From positions 1 through 22,906 of the forward strand of contig VFKW01000114.1 of the NCBI GenBank assembly GCA_009885355.1: a DNA stretch of 22,906 nt. Direction: 5' to 3'. Made by a program: the position numbers and the translations under genes. Shown piece by piece: positions 12,385-21,326 of this stretch (within the stretch, counting starts at the first letter, position 1; every line of letters starts with the position of its first letter). The stretch comes from Candidatus Berkelbacteria bacterium. GTDB lineage: Bacteria > Patescibacteriota > UBA1384 > VFKW01. The notes beneath the pieces are model-generated. The model was not told the origin of the DNA, made no database searches, and was given only the letters and a program-made list of their open reading frames with translations.

Positions 12385-13644
12385 ATGAGAAACAAGAGAG
12401 TGAATATAGGAATAGTCGGCGGGGGGATAACCGGATTGGTGTCAGCTTATGAATTGACCAAGTTGGGCCATCGGGTGACTGTGATTGAAAAAGAATCTGA
12501 ACTCGGCGGATTGGCGGGAACTTTTCGATATGGAGATACATATTTGGAAAAATTTTATCATCATTTTTTTAGCGGTGATATGCACGCCAGAAAAATGATC
12601 AGCGAACTGTCTCTATCTGATAAGTTAGTATATACTAAACCAAAAAGCGGAGTATATACTACTGGAGATATAGCTCCATATTCTTCCATCGTGGACTTTT
12701 GTAAATATCCATCCGGATCATTGTTTGGGAATATTAAATCAAATGCCAAACTATTTCAGTTGAGTTTGACTGATTGGAAAAAAGTTGATGGAGTATATAC
12801 TAATCAGTTTTTTAAAGACAAACTTAGTCCCGAGACCTATGAGGCAGTTTGGCGACCGCTGCTTGAAAATAAATTTGGCGACAAAGCAAATAATATCTCT
12901 CTTGCTTGGTTTCAGGCGAGAATTAAATCTAGATCAAGTAAACTTGGTTACCTAAATGGGAGTAATAAAATTCTGATTGACGGACTAACAAAAACAACCT
13001 CGAATCAAGGCGGAAAAGTATTACTTGGGACTAAAATTATTTCTTATGATAAAAAAGATAACAATTTTATACTAAAATCTAGTAGTCAAAATTTCCAGTT
13101 TAGTCACTTGATTACTGCTTTAAGTCCTTTTTCAATCAATACTAAGGGCAAGCCTTCGATGCAAAAAAAATACATGTCTGCTATATCAGTGGTCTGTATT
13201 CTTAAAGAACCTTTGACAAAATTTTACTGGACAAATCTAAATGACAAGTCGCCATTTTTAGCCTTAATCGAGCATACAAATATGGTCGACAAAGAACAAT
13301 ATAATAATAAAAATATTGTATATCTTGGCATTTACACAAATGATGAAAGTGAAATTATGAGCAAGGGAATCGATTATTTTCAAATGGAAGCGGTGAAATT
13401 ATTTAAAAATATTAATCCAAACTTCAAAGAAAAGTGGCTGGAAGATATATTCCTCTTTAAGGCTGAAAATGCTCAACATATTGCCGATGTTGATTATTAT
13501 AAAAATTTACCTCAGATAAAGTCATCAACTAAAAATCTTTATCAAGGTTCTTTGGGACATATTTATCCATACGATCGAGGGGTAGATAAAGCGATTTGGC
13601 TTGGGAAGGAAATATCTAAAAAATTACTAAATGATCTATTGTAG
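12385..13644 (+). CDS. FAD-dependent oxidoreductase (amine-oxidase-like)
   Basis: The N-terminal dinucleotide-binding fold is textbook: GIVGGGITGLVSAYEL, then VIEKESELGGLAGTF, followed by LEKFYHHFF as in the NAD(P)-binding/amine-oxidase family that includes protoporphyrinogen oxidase and UDP-galactopyranose mutase. The C-terminal GSLGHIYPYDRGVDKAI closes the FAD site. The protein has 419 residues. Relatives of this type often sit in polysaccharide gene clusters, which fits the neighbours; the substrate is unknown. The frame opens at TTG 12334 inside the IS repeat, but ATG 12385 starts exactly where homologues do. No Shine-Dalgarno sequence is visible. The gene contains three copies of the palindrome AGTATATACT. 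Confidence 0.88.
   Translation: MRNKRVNIGIVGGGITGLVSAYELTKLGHRVTVIEKESELGGLAGTFRYGDTYLEKFYHHFFSGDMHARKMISELSLSDKLVYTKPKSGVYTTGDIAPYSSIVDFCKYPSGSLFGNIKSNAKLFQLSLTDWKKVDGVYTNQFFKDKLSPETYEAVWRPLLENKFGDKANNISLAWFQARIKSRSSKLGYLNGSNKILIDGLTKTTSNQGGKVLLGTKIISYDKKDNNFILKSSSQNFQFSHLITALSPFSINTKGKPSMQKKYMSAISVVCILKEPLTKFYWTNLNDKSPFLALIEHTNMVDKEQYNNKNIVYLGIYTNDESEIMSKGIDYFQMEAVKLFKNINPNFKEKWLEDIFLFKAENAQHIADVDYYKNLPQIKSSTKNLYQGSLGHIYPYDRGVDKAIWLGKEISKKLLNDLL
12625..12801. repeat. Three copies of the palindrome AGTATATACT
   Basis: The perfect 10-bp palindrome occurs at 12627-12636 (extended to 14 bp, TTAGTATATACTAA), 12651-12660 and 12792-12801. A fourth copy is at 15635-15644 in the next gene. In each case it encodes Val-Tyr-Thr as GTA-TAT-ACT. 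Confidence 0.7.
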
Positions 13645-13668
13645 AATATGCTTCTGAGGTGATATAAT
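13639..13668 (+). promoter_or_regulatory. Extended -10 promoter of the fusion gene
   Basis: TTGTAG (13639-13644), 18-bp spacer, TATAAT (13663-13668) preceded by TG one base earlier (extended -10). It overlaps the stop codon of the oxidoreductase gene. Confidence 0.6.
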
Positions 13669-13691
13669 TTAATTGGAACTAGGAGGGGAAA

Positions 13692-16547
13692 TTGCGCTCA
13701 AGAAATTACTCAATTGATATTTTGAGGGGGGTGGCGGTTTTTGGTATGATTTTGGCGCACGCGATCGATTTTTATCATGACGGCACCAGTGCCACTCTTC
13801 ATTATTTAGTTATTTTTATTAATACTGTGACATTCTCGACTTTTTTGTTTTTATCCGGAGCCACATCATACATCGCATATATACAAAAACACGACAGTCC
13901 TAAAACCTTATTTCACCATATCAAAAAAAGACTCGGGGTCATGTTGGTGGCTTATTATTGTCTAGCCTTTATCAGCTTTGCTGATCAAATTTTATATGGC
14001 AAATTCACAGATCAACTGTTAAATATTATCAAGATATTTACTTTTCGGTCAGTGCCTTCGTATGGAGAATTTTTTATACCATTTTTATTTTTTAGTATCA
14101 TTATCATTCCATTTCATCGACGACTGTATTTACTGACAAAAAAACCTTTCAAAGCCATGGCAACGGCTTTAGTAATTTTCGGACTTGGAACTGCATTGTA
14201 TAGTTTGAAAATTCCTGAATTTTTGTCGCCTTGGACAGCAATATTTTTTGGTCATGATAATGTATACCGTTTTCCCCTGATGCAATACACGCCAATTTTT
14301 ATGGCCGGATTGATTTGGGGTAAATATTTGATAGAAAATCCAGAGTATAGGGCAAAACAGTTATCGGCAAAATTGGCGGCATTATATAGCGCGTGTGCAT
14401 TAGTTGTGATTTCTATTCCTTATTTAACTTTCAAAATGCCTCTTGGCACTTTATTTGACAGATGGCCACCGACAATTCCCTTTTTATTGGTCGGGATTTT
14501 ATTTATATTTGTAATTTTATATTTTATATTTATAAACAAAGAATTAAAAAAACATGCTTTCAGCCATGATCTTTTGCTATTACTTGGACAAAATGCTTTG
14601 GCTTTATATTGGACTCATATTGTTATTTTAAAATTATTTAGATTAAGCGGCGGAACCGCAATCAGCTCTAGTATTATAGTGCTTGGATTATTTTGTATTT
14701 TGCTAATCACATCTTTAGCCATTTCAACTTTTGTACCATTTAATTTTTCATATCACCTGACTTTTATCCGTGAAAATAATGGCAAACCATTTAGGCACAT
14801 AGAACACAATGAATTGCCGACGATTTATGGACTAAGTGAAGATGTCAGTCATAAAACAAAATTTCATTTTCGAATTTCATATACATTAATTGCGATAGTC
14901 GTTTTTGCTTTTTCGACTTCACTTTATCCGGCAGCAAAAGAGAGAATATTATCGATTAAAAATACTCCTATCGAAAATGCAACTTGGTGGAACGATGACT
15001 ATTCTTATAAAAAAACATTAAAAATAGAAAATGATAACACGTTTAGTATCTTAAAAAAAGGTTCGCAAATCAAAATTACATTTAATCATCATGAGTTAGT
15101 CAATGAAGGAAAATCACAAAATAACGGAAATGATATTCAGGTAGTATATTATAATGGTAAAAAATCTGAAGCGATATGTCGTACAAATGAAAACAGTTGG
15201 GATAGTGCCCAGACTTTTTTTACCTTTGAGCTTCAAGAAAATATTTTACCAAAAGATTTTTCAAACCGCTATTTCTTGTACTATGGCAACCCTTTAGCAG
15301 AATCAATAAATACAAAAGAAGAAAGCAGTCATACAGTGAATATTATCACCGGACTATTGGGCGATGAAGAAAAACATCCAAATTATATTTCTATCAATCA
15401 ACATTGGTTTTTAAAACCAGATAGTGTGACAAAAAATGATCCGCTTATTATTAGCCTTCCAAATGATAAAAAAAATATTAACTCGGCTGAATATGAGATT
15501 GCGAACACCACACTAAAAGGATCACTTGCCTCATCTATAAACGATACAAATTTTTATGAAGGCATTGTTGATGTATCAAGTTTGGTACCTGGAACGTACA
15601 GAATTAAAGCCACTTTTTATGATTTCTCCGGTAAAGTATATACTAGTCAAAACATTGGTTTTAATGTTAGTTATCCATTATATGTGGCATGGACATGGGA
15701 CTGGGAAGGTTATGATGTAAATGAGTCATATTTGTCCAAGATGACTGAGTTGTCAAAAAATCACGAGATTTCACTGACTCATTTCTTTAATCCACGCCTT
15801 TACACTCCAGGAGTAATGAGTCAAGAAAGAATTAACTACCTGACGAATTGGGTTAAAAATAGACGTGACAATCTTGGAGAAGAAATTGATTTTCATCTAC
15901 ACATGTTTCCAGACTATGTTACTGCCTGCGGCGTAACTGCCAAAGATTCCCCTAGATGGGATTATTACAAAGACGGCTATGATATTTTGACAACTGCATA
16001 TAACTACGAAGAGATGTTAGCCTTAACAAAGTGCGGACTTAATTTATTTGAACAAAATGGATTGGGAATGCCTTTGGCTTACAGGGCTGGCGGCTGGTAT
16101 GCGAATTTGGAAACCTTGCGAGCTGTACAGGATGCTGGAATAAAAGTTGATAGTTCAGCTAGGACGGCGTATAAATTTGGATCGCGCCAAGCGGAGGGTT
16201 TTTGGAATGTTGATCCAAAAACAAAGCCTTATTATCCATCATTAAGCGACCAGAATTTTGCCAATCCGTCACCAAGATTATCTCTACTTGAAATACCAAA
16301 TAACGGAGCTGACTCATATAAGTTCTCAGCCAAGCAAATGATTGATAGATTTGATATAAATTACCAGACGAAATATTTAACTGAACCCCAGCAAATTACT
16401 TATTTATCACATCCGCATTGGTTTAATAATGCAGAGCAGCAAAGAGTCGATCAATTATTTTCATATATCGATCAATATAAGTATCAAAATGACAGCGGAC
16501 CGGTTCGATATGTTTTAACAAGGGATATTTACGAGGTGTTCAAATGA
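13692..16547 (+). CDS. Acyltransferase / beta-sandwich / polysaccharide deacetylase fusion
   Basis: This 951-residue membrane protein combines several modules. Residues 1 to about 360 form a multi-pass acyltransferase of the DUF1624/heparan-glucosaminide-acetyltransferase type (YSIDILRGVAVFGMILAHAI). A further membrane segment lies at about 395-412. Then follow a DUF2341-like beta-sandwich (from WWNDDYSYKKTL to FLYYGNP, about 435-540), an Ig-like domain to about 655, and a NodB-like deacetylase. Its metal and catalytic residues are present: WDWE (D near 669), HLH (about 734), YRAGGWY (about 797), DSS and SHPHW (about 906). The likely job is to move acyl groups across the membrane and remove others from a surface glycan. 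The start is TTG 13692, supported by AGGAGG 5 nt upstream. The stop overlaps the next gene by 4 bp (ATGA). Confidence 0.85.
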   Translation: MRSRNYSIDILRGVAVFGMILAHAIDFYHDGTSATLHYLVIFINTVTFSTFLFLSGATSYIAYIQKHDSPKTLFHHIKKRLGVMLVAYYCLAFISFADQILYGKFTDQLLNIIKIFTFRSVPSYGEFFIPFLFFSIIIIPFHRRLYLLTKKPFKAMATALVIFGLGTALYSLKIPEFLSPWTAIFFGHDNVYRFPLMQYTPIFMAGLIWGKYLIENPEYRAKQLSAKLAALYSACALVVISIPYLTFKMPLGTLFDRWPPTIPFLLVGILFIFVILYFIFINKELKKHAFSHDLLLLLGQNALALYWTHIVILKLFRLSGGTAISSSIIVLGLFCILLITSLAISTFVPFNFSYHLTFIRENNGKPFRHIEHNELPTIYGLSEDVSHKTKFHFRISYTLIAIVVFAFSTSLYPAAKERILSIKNTPIENATWWNDDYSYKKTLKIENDNTFSILKKGSQIKITFNHHELVNEGKSQNNGNDIQVVYYNGKKSEAICRTNENSWDSAQTFFTFELQENILPKDFSNRYFLYYGNPLAESINTKEESSHTVNIITGLLGDEEKHPNYISINQHWFLKPDSVTKNDPLIISLPNDKKNINSAEYEIANTTLKGSLASSINDTNFYEGIVDVSSLVPGTYRIKATFYDFSGKVYTSQNIGFNVSYPLYVAWTWDWEGYDVNESYLSKMTELSKNHEISLTHFFNPRLYTPGVMSQERINYLTNWVKNRRDNLGEEIDFHLHMFPDYVTACGVTAKDSPRWDYYKDGYDILTTAYNYEEMLALTKCGLNLFEQNGLGMPLAYRAGGWYANLETLRAVQDAGIKVDSSARTAYKFGSRQAEGFWNVDPKTKPYYPSLSDQNFANPSPRLSLLEIPNNGADSYKFSAKQMIDRFDINYQTKYLTEPQQITYLSHPHWFNNAEQQRVDQLFSYIDQYKYQNDSGPVRYVLTRDIYEVFK

Positions 16548-18616
16548 GAAATGATCCGACATTTTTAGACAAATTTGCAAATCCATATCTACTTTTTTTA
16601 TATCTAGTTGTTGTATTTGGAATAAATTTAATTTGTATTTTTGGATTTATTTTAATTAAAAGACTGCCTGTACATTTATATATGCAGACACAAAAAAATA
16701 TGTTTAAACGTTTTATTAGTCATGTGGGGTATTTTTTACATAGATATTTTTTCTTTTTTCAAATTGGTTTTATCATAATCTATTTTATAATTTTCGGATT
16801 ATATTTTTTGGTGCCGGCAAAAGTGATATTCCCGATAAACCCCGCATTTGGCAAGAAAAATGTAGATGAAAATCATCCTTTGCATATTACTTTTGACCGA
16901 CCAATTAATTTTGAAAAATTAAAAATATCTATCAAGCCTGACGTTCCTGGCAAATGGCTGGCAAAATCGACAAAAGCACTGCCTTGGTTAAAAAATGACT
17001 TGTTTTTTTATCCAGACAGTACATTGGCGTCGGATGCAGAATTTTCTGCCACTCTTAACTCTGTTAAAGGTATATACTTTAATATTAATAGTAAAAATTA
17101 TCTCTTTAATTTTAGAACCCCACCACCGCCAGATGTTAATAGTATATCGGTAAAAGATGGCAGTGAGAATATCGATATTAATATAAAATTTGGGGTTAAA
17201 TTAAGTTATGATGACAGATTTAGAAATGAATGGAGTGCTCAATTAATTCCAGAATTAACAGTCGAGACGATTTTATCAAAAGATGGTAAAGCTATTGAAA
17301 TAAGACCTACTAAGGCTTTGCAAAAAGGGGTTGATTACCAGCTAGGACTTTACCGTACTCCAATTAATTATAATTTTACAAAGAAAAAAATCACAACTCG
17401 GGGTGAAATTGTTGAAGTTAAAAAAATCACATTTAAAACCGTGCTTTCGCCGACAGTAAAATCAACAAACCCAAGCGGCAGTGGAGCCCTGATAAATAGT
17501 CCGATTAAAATAGAATTTAGACAAGACATGGATCGACAATCAGTGGAAGATAGTTGGGGAATCACTCCAAAAACAGATGGTAAAATCAGTTGGCAAAGCG
17601 ACACAATTTTTTCTTTCCAACCAACTAGTGATTTAACCAAAAATACCAAATACGATATAACTATTAAAAAAACCGCGATGACAAAATATAAAACAGCTTT
17701 TGAAAATGATTATATTTTTAGTTTTACAACAATAGGCTATGTGATTCCGAGTTTTTCACCTGGAAATAGTGCCGGAAATATCGCAATTAATAAGACGCTG
17801 ATCATAACTTTTAATCAGGCCGTGGATCACACTTCGGCTGAAAAGGCATTTTCGATTGATCCGACTATAGCCGGAGGATTTTCTTGGAAAGGTAATGCGT
17901 TGACTTTTACTCCTTCGACTAATTATGAAAATTCAAAGGGTTACACAATTAATATCGCCTCCGGGGTAAAGTCTATTAGTGGATTGGATTCAAATCAAAT
18001 TTTTAGTTCACGTTTTACAACTATCGATCAAGTTGTAAAACTGGATATTCCATTTTACAAACAGGAACATTATTATACATGTGGAATAGCAGCTGCTAGG
18101 ATGGCGATGGCCTATAAAGGCGTCAAAATGTCAGAGTTGGCGATATTGGATGAAGTTGGGTATGATTCCACGCCTTTAAGCAGCGACGGCTCTGTATGGG
18201 GAAATCCAAATGCAGGCTTTGTCGGGACTTTGATGGGTCAGCCAAAAGGTACAGGATATGGGGTGCACTGGGGTCCTGTTGCCAAAGCGATTAATAACCA
18301 TTTGCCTGCTGAAGTAAAAAGTGGCTGGAATGTACAAGGAATTGCGACTGAGATTGCCGCAGGCAACCCGGTTATTATTTTCTGGGTTAATGGGATCTGG
18401 CCGAGCTATGAGAGATCGTGGAAAACAACTGATGGCACAAGCGTTCGAGCGGTTAACGGTATGCATGCCGTTGTAGTGAATGGTTTTAGTGGCACCGTTA
18501 GTAATCCAAAATCATTCACAGTGACAGACCCATGGTGGCCTAGAAAAAGCTATGATGTTTCACTATTTAATTCTTACTGGAAGTGGTTTGGCAATACGGC
18601 AATTGTCGTTCGGTAA
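16544..18616 (+). CDS. Membrane-anchored Ig-repeat protein with C39-like peptidase
   Basis: This 690-residue protein has two membrane segments (about 13-38 and 70-92), then about four Ig-like Big_5/SbsA-type domains (roughly 93-490; repeated hallmarks PLHITFDRPI, PIKIEFRQDM, TLIITFNQAV). The C-terminal domain (497-690) is a papain-like C39_2 peptidase. The oxyanion Gln in FYKQEHYYTCG, catalytic C513, H641 in GMHAVVVNGF and D662 in TDPWW are all there. The peptidase is held away from the membrane by the Ig stalk and could process surface or secreted proteins. No ABC transporter, which is the usual partner of C39 leader peptidases, is fused or adjacent. The ATGA overlap couples it to the acyltransferase-deacetylase gene. 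Its last 54 bp overlap the convergent glycosyltransferase gene. Confidence 0.87.
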   Translation: MRNDPTFLDKFANPYLLFLYLVVVFGINLICIFGFILIKRLPVHLYMQTQKNMFKRFISHVGYFLHRYFFFFQIGFIIIYFIIFGLYFLVPAKVIFPINPAFGKKNVDENHPLHITFDRPINFEKLKISIKPDVPGKWLAKSTKALPWLKNDLFFYPDSTLASDAEFSATLNSVKGIYFNINSKNYLFNFRTPPPPDVNSISVKDGSENIDINIKFGVKLSYDDRFRNEWSAQLIPELTVETILSKDGKAIEIRPTKALQKGVDYQLGLYRTPINYNFTKKKITTRGEIVEVKKITFKTVLSPTVKSTNPSGSGALINSPIKIEFRQDMDRQSVEDSWGITPKTDGKISWQSDTIFSFQPTSDLTKNTKYDITIKKTAMTKYKTAFENDYIFSFTTIGYVIPSFSPGNSAGNIAINKTLIITFNQAVDHTSAEKAFSIDPTIAGGFSWKGNALTFTPSTNYENSKGYTINIASGVKSISGLDSNQIFSSRFTTIDQVVKLDIPFYKQEHYYTCGIAAARMAMAYKGVKMSELAILDEVGYDSTPLSSDGSVWGNPNAGFVGTLMGQPKGTGYGVHWGPVAKAINNHLPAEVKSGWNVQGIATEIAAGNPVIIFWVNGIWPSYERSWKTTDGTSVRAVNGMHAVVVNGFSGTVSNPKSFTVTDPWWPRKSYDVSLFNSYWKWFGNTAIVVR

Positions 18617-19948
18617 CTGATATATTACTAAATTGGAATGTGCATATTTTTTGATCACACAATAATTTGATTGTATATACAATGACAAAGTCCAAGCATA
18701 GGGCTCTAAATAATATTTTTCTGGATCGATCCAAATAATAATTTTCGGTGGATTTTTTTGAATTGATTGGATGGTCTTTTCTTCGGATAAATCATTGCGG
18801 CTAATTTCATTTATATATAAGTATTCGCTGGACGGCTGGTTGCCGGTTTGAAAATATATGCTTGATAAATTTCTAGTTGAATAAATATAGTCACTTTTTT
18901 TGGCTTCATGTTTAACATATTGTGAAATTTGTGATTGCTCATGATAAATTGGGAATTCATAATTCACAAACTGATACCCAAAAAATAATACTGAAAAAAA
19001 TATTGGTAAAAATAGGATTTTTTGATAAGTATTGATAGATTCTGCAATAAAAATGATCAAAAATGGCACTATTTGCAGCCAATAGTGCGGATATGTGCGA
19101 AAAATGAGCAATGGGAGCGGGAAAAGAATAAAGAAAATGAGTAAAAAATCCTGATCTGACCATTTAGTTTGTTTGATCTTTTTATCTATTTGGAGAAGGG
19201 TCAGAAATATTATTGGCAACGAAAATATTAATGGGGCAATAATCTGATTATTTTTAAGACTAGGGTATGTAAAGTTTGAAACGAATATTTGATAATACAA
19301 ATTTTCGATGCCGACTTTGGGGATAAAATATAGGCAAACAGGTAATATTGAAATAAAAATACCAAATACATATAGAGCAATTTTTGTTAATTTAATTTTA
19401 TGATGATTTTTTTTTATAAAATAGAACAATGAATAAACTAGAATATTTATGGCGGCCGGCTGTTTAAATAAAAATGCAACACCAGAAAATAGACCAACTA
19501 AAATTATATAACGAAGGTTATTCTTTGATTTTATAAAAAAATAATAACTTACAATTAAAGCAAAAGCCATTAGTGGTTCGGTTTCAATCAGGAATCCTTG
19601 GAAAATATACATCATCCAAAAAAATATAATGGACGGGAAAATTGCTTGTTTTTTTGATAATTTTTGACAAATAATTTTATAGATAAATATACTTGAAAGT
19701 AGATTTACAAAAATAATTACCATGCGAGCTGTAAAAATCTGGGTGAATATTTTTGCAATCGGGAAAAGTAAAATGTAAATACCTGGCGGTTTGTGATCAA
19801 AAAAATCTTTATATGGAATTTGTCCATTTCCCCAAAAATGGGCGATGGTTAAAAAGACGCCTTCGTCTTGTTTTGCCGACCAAAATAGACCAATCAAAGA
19901 AAGTAGTATTATAAACACATATGTGCTGATCAAAAATTTTCGCTGCAT
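18563..19948 (-). CDS. GT-C glycosyltransferase (family 39/PMT-like)
   Basis: This 461-residue integral membrane protein has about ten hydrophobic segments and belongs to the ArnT/PMT-like GT-C group, which moves sugars from lipid-phosphate donors to proteins or lipids outside the membrane. The first outer loop has the catalytic-type acidic residue and hallmark sequence: DEGVFLTIAHFWGNGQ followed by PYKDFFDHKPPG. The C-terminus (from about 350) is a soluble tail. It converges on the peptidase gene with a 54-bp overlap of coding ends and no terminator between, so transcripts may interfere. Start ATG 19948 has no clear Shine-Dalgarno sequence. Substrates are unknown; surface protein or glycan decoration fits the neighbours. 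Confidence 0.85.
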   Translation of the reverse strand: MQRKFLISTYVFIILLSLIGLFWSAKQDEGVFLTIAHFWGNGQIPYKDFFDHKPPGIYILLFPIAKIFTQIFTARMVIIFVNLLSSIFIYKIICQKLSKKQAIFPSIIFFWMMYIFQGFLIETEPLMAFALIVSYYFFIKSKNNLRYIILVGLFSGVAFLFKQPAAINILVYSLFYFIKKNHHKIKLTKIALYVFGIFISILPVCLYFIPKVGIENLYYQIFVSNFTYPSLKNNQIIAPLIFSLPIIFLTLLQIDKKIKQTKWSDQDFLLIFFILFPLPLLIFRTYPHYWLQIVPFLIIFIAESINTYQKILFLPIFFSVLFFGYQFVNYEFPIYHEQSQISQYVKHEAKKSDYIYSTRNLSSIYFQTGNQPSSEYLYINEISRNDLSEEKTIQSIQKNPPKIIIWIDPEKYYLEPYAWTLSLYIQSNYCVIKKYAHSNLVIYQLPNDNCRIAKPLPVRIK

Positions 19949-20034
19949 ATATTTTTATTACCATATTTTTTCATCAGATGCAAAGAATAATAGTAGTTGT
20001 ACATATTGATAACAAAAATTGTGAAAAAGTATCT

Positions 20035-21030
20035 TCAGTTATGGAATGATAATAATTTATTTAGATGATCTTTGAAATGATCACAGAGATATTCATCGCC
20101 TTGCAAACTATTATACAAATAAAAATCAGGGCGATAATTCCCTTCGATGTAATGTTTTTTTAAAATCCACAGATTTGAAAAATCTTTGTAAAAATAGTTT
20201 AGCAATCCATCGTGCCACTCAACAAAAGAAAGCGGATATATTTCATTATATATATCAAAAATCATTTTGGCATTATTGTATGTTTTATCATTGTATTGAT
20301 TATCAAAAGCGACAAAATCGATCATGCGAATTAACTCTGAGACACGCGGTCCGACGACGGCTTTTTCAAGATCAAAAACATGAGATATATTTTTATTTTC
20401 ATCATAAAATACATTATGCTCATGAAAATCACCATGTAATAAATGATCATTTTTAAGGCATAAATCTTCGAAATTTCCTTTGATATTTTCGGATAATTTT
20501 AATTGAATTTCTATGTGTTTCCTAGCAGCTAGATCGAATTTATCATTTGGTTTATTGTTAATAATTAATAAGTATTCTTTGGCTTGTTGATGAAATTTTT
20601 CAAGATCCCAACCACTTTTCTCTTTTTTAACTATTGGCGGACAGCCATCGCGGCTAATAAGATGGATCTTTGCCAACATCTGAGTGAGCGAACGCAATGT
20701 TTCTGATGTTTGCTCTAACCGAGGTATCGTTTTACCATTTACAAATGGAAATAGAGTATAAATTTTATTTTCATGCGTAAAATATGTTTCATTGTTTGTG
20801 TCTTTTATTGGAAGGATTATCGGAATATTGTAGTCGGCAAAAAATTGTTTAACTTTGTGGATATTTTGAATTATTTCTACATCGTCAGAACGATATTGTT
20901 TAAGAAAATATTTATGCTGACCGTCACTTAGTGAAAAATTATCGGTGAGATAGCCGCCTTTGACTTTTTCATAAAGATAATCGATCTTTAGATCATATAT
21001 TTTATTTATTTTATCGATAAGATAATTCAT
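20035..21030 (-). CDS. APH-type phosphotransferase (aminoglycoside/homoserine kinase-like)
   Basis: This 331-residue protein kinase-like-fold small-molecule kinase has KYFLKQY as the ATP-binding lysine strand, then LFPFVNGKTIP as the hinge, the catalytic loop LLHGDFHEHNVFYD (D201), and VFDLEKAVVGPRVSEL as the metal-binding aspartate segment. All key residues are intact. The family includes aminoglycoside, choline, homoserine and spore-coat (CotS) kinases; sequence alone does not choose between them. Next to a glycosyltransferase and surface genes, phosphorylation of a sugar or choline-type head group is a reasonable guess. ATG 21030 lacks a Shine-Dalgarno sequence. The gene lies 86 bp upstream of the glycosyltransferase gene on the same strand, so they may be co-transcribed. 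Confidence 0.85.
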   Translation of the reverse strand: MNYLIDKINKIYDLKIDYLYEKVKGGYLTDNFSLSDGQHKYFLKQYRSDDVEIIQNIHKVKQFFADYNIPIILPIKDTNNETYFTHENKIYTLFPFVNGKTIPRLEQTSETLRSLTQMLAKIHLISRDGCPPIVKKEKSGWDLEKFHQQAKEYLLIINNKPNDKFDLAARKHIEIQLKLSENIKGNFEDLCLKNDHLLHGDFHEHNVFYDENKNISHVFDLEKAVVGPRVSELIRMIDFVAFDNQYNDKTYNNAKMIFDIYNEIYPLSFVEWHDGLLNYFYKDFSNLWILKKHYIEGNYRPDFYLYNSLQGDEYLCDHFKDHLNKLLSFHN

Positions 21031-21092
21031 ATTATTTATAGCTTAAAGTATTCCCAAAATTTGTCAATAAACTACCCCGAAACAACTTACAT

Positions 21093-21228
21093 CGCCATCC
21101 CGGAAGCGGGTGGCACCCAATACCTGCCTGCCGGCGGGCAATGTCCGGGATCCAGCTATATGGTTTCCTGGATTCCCTGCCTGCCGGCAGGCAGGCGGTT
21201 CTGGGAACCCTTCCCGACCGGAATGACG
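21093..21228 (-). repeat. Palindromic interspersed repeat, copy B (136 bp)
   Basis: In reverse orientation this matches 7849-7964 almost base for base over its ends: the GTCATTCCGGTCGGG start, the GGGTTCCCAGAACCG block, GGACATTGCC and the GGGTGCCACCCGCTTCCGGG end. It has an additional CCTGCCTGCCGGCAGGCAGG palindrome (around 21178-21197) and so is about 20 bp longer. It fills most of the 296-bp gap 21031-21326. Several short open frames across it are artefacts. Confidence 0.87.
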
Positions 21229-21283
21229 ACCGGGGACGGTAATATTCGTACGCAACAAACATCGCGGTATTAACATAAATGTA

Positions 21284-21317
21284 AAAAATAAAAATAAGCC
21301 TACTGATTAGCAGGCTT
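21284..21317 (-). terminator. Terminator of the gene at 21327-21977
   Basis: On the minus strand, AAGCCTGCT and AGTAGGCTT form a stem with one mismatch around loop AATC, followed by a T-rich tail (plus 21284-21295, A-rich). Confidence 0.8.
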
Positions 21318-21326
21318 TAGTTTGGT

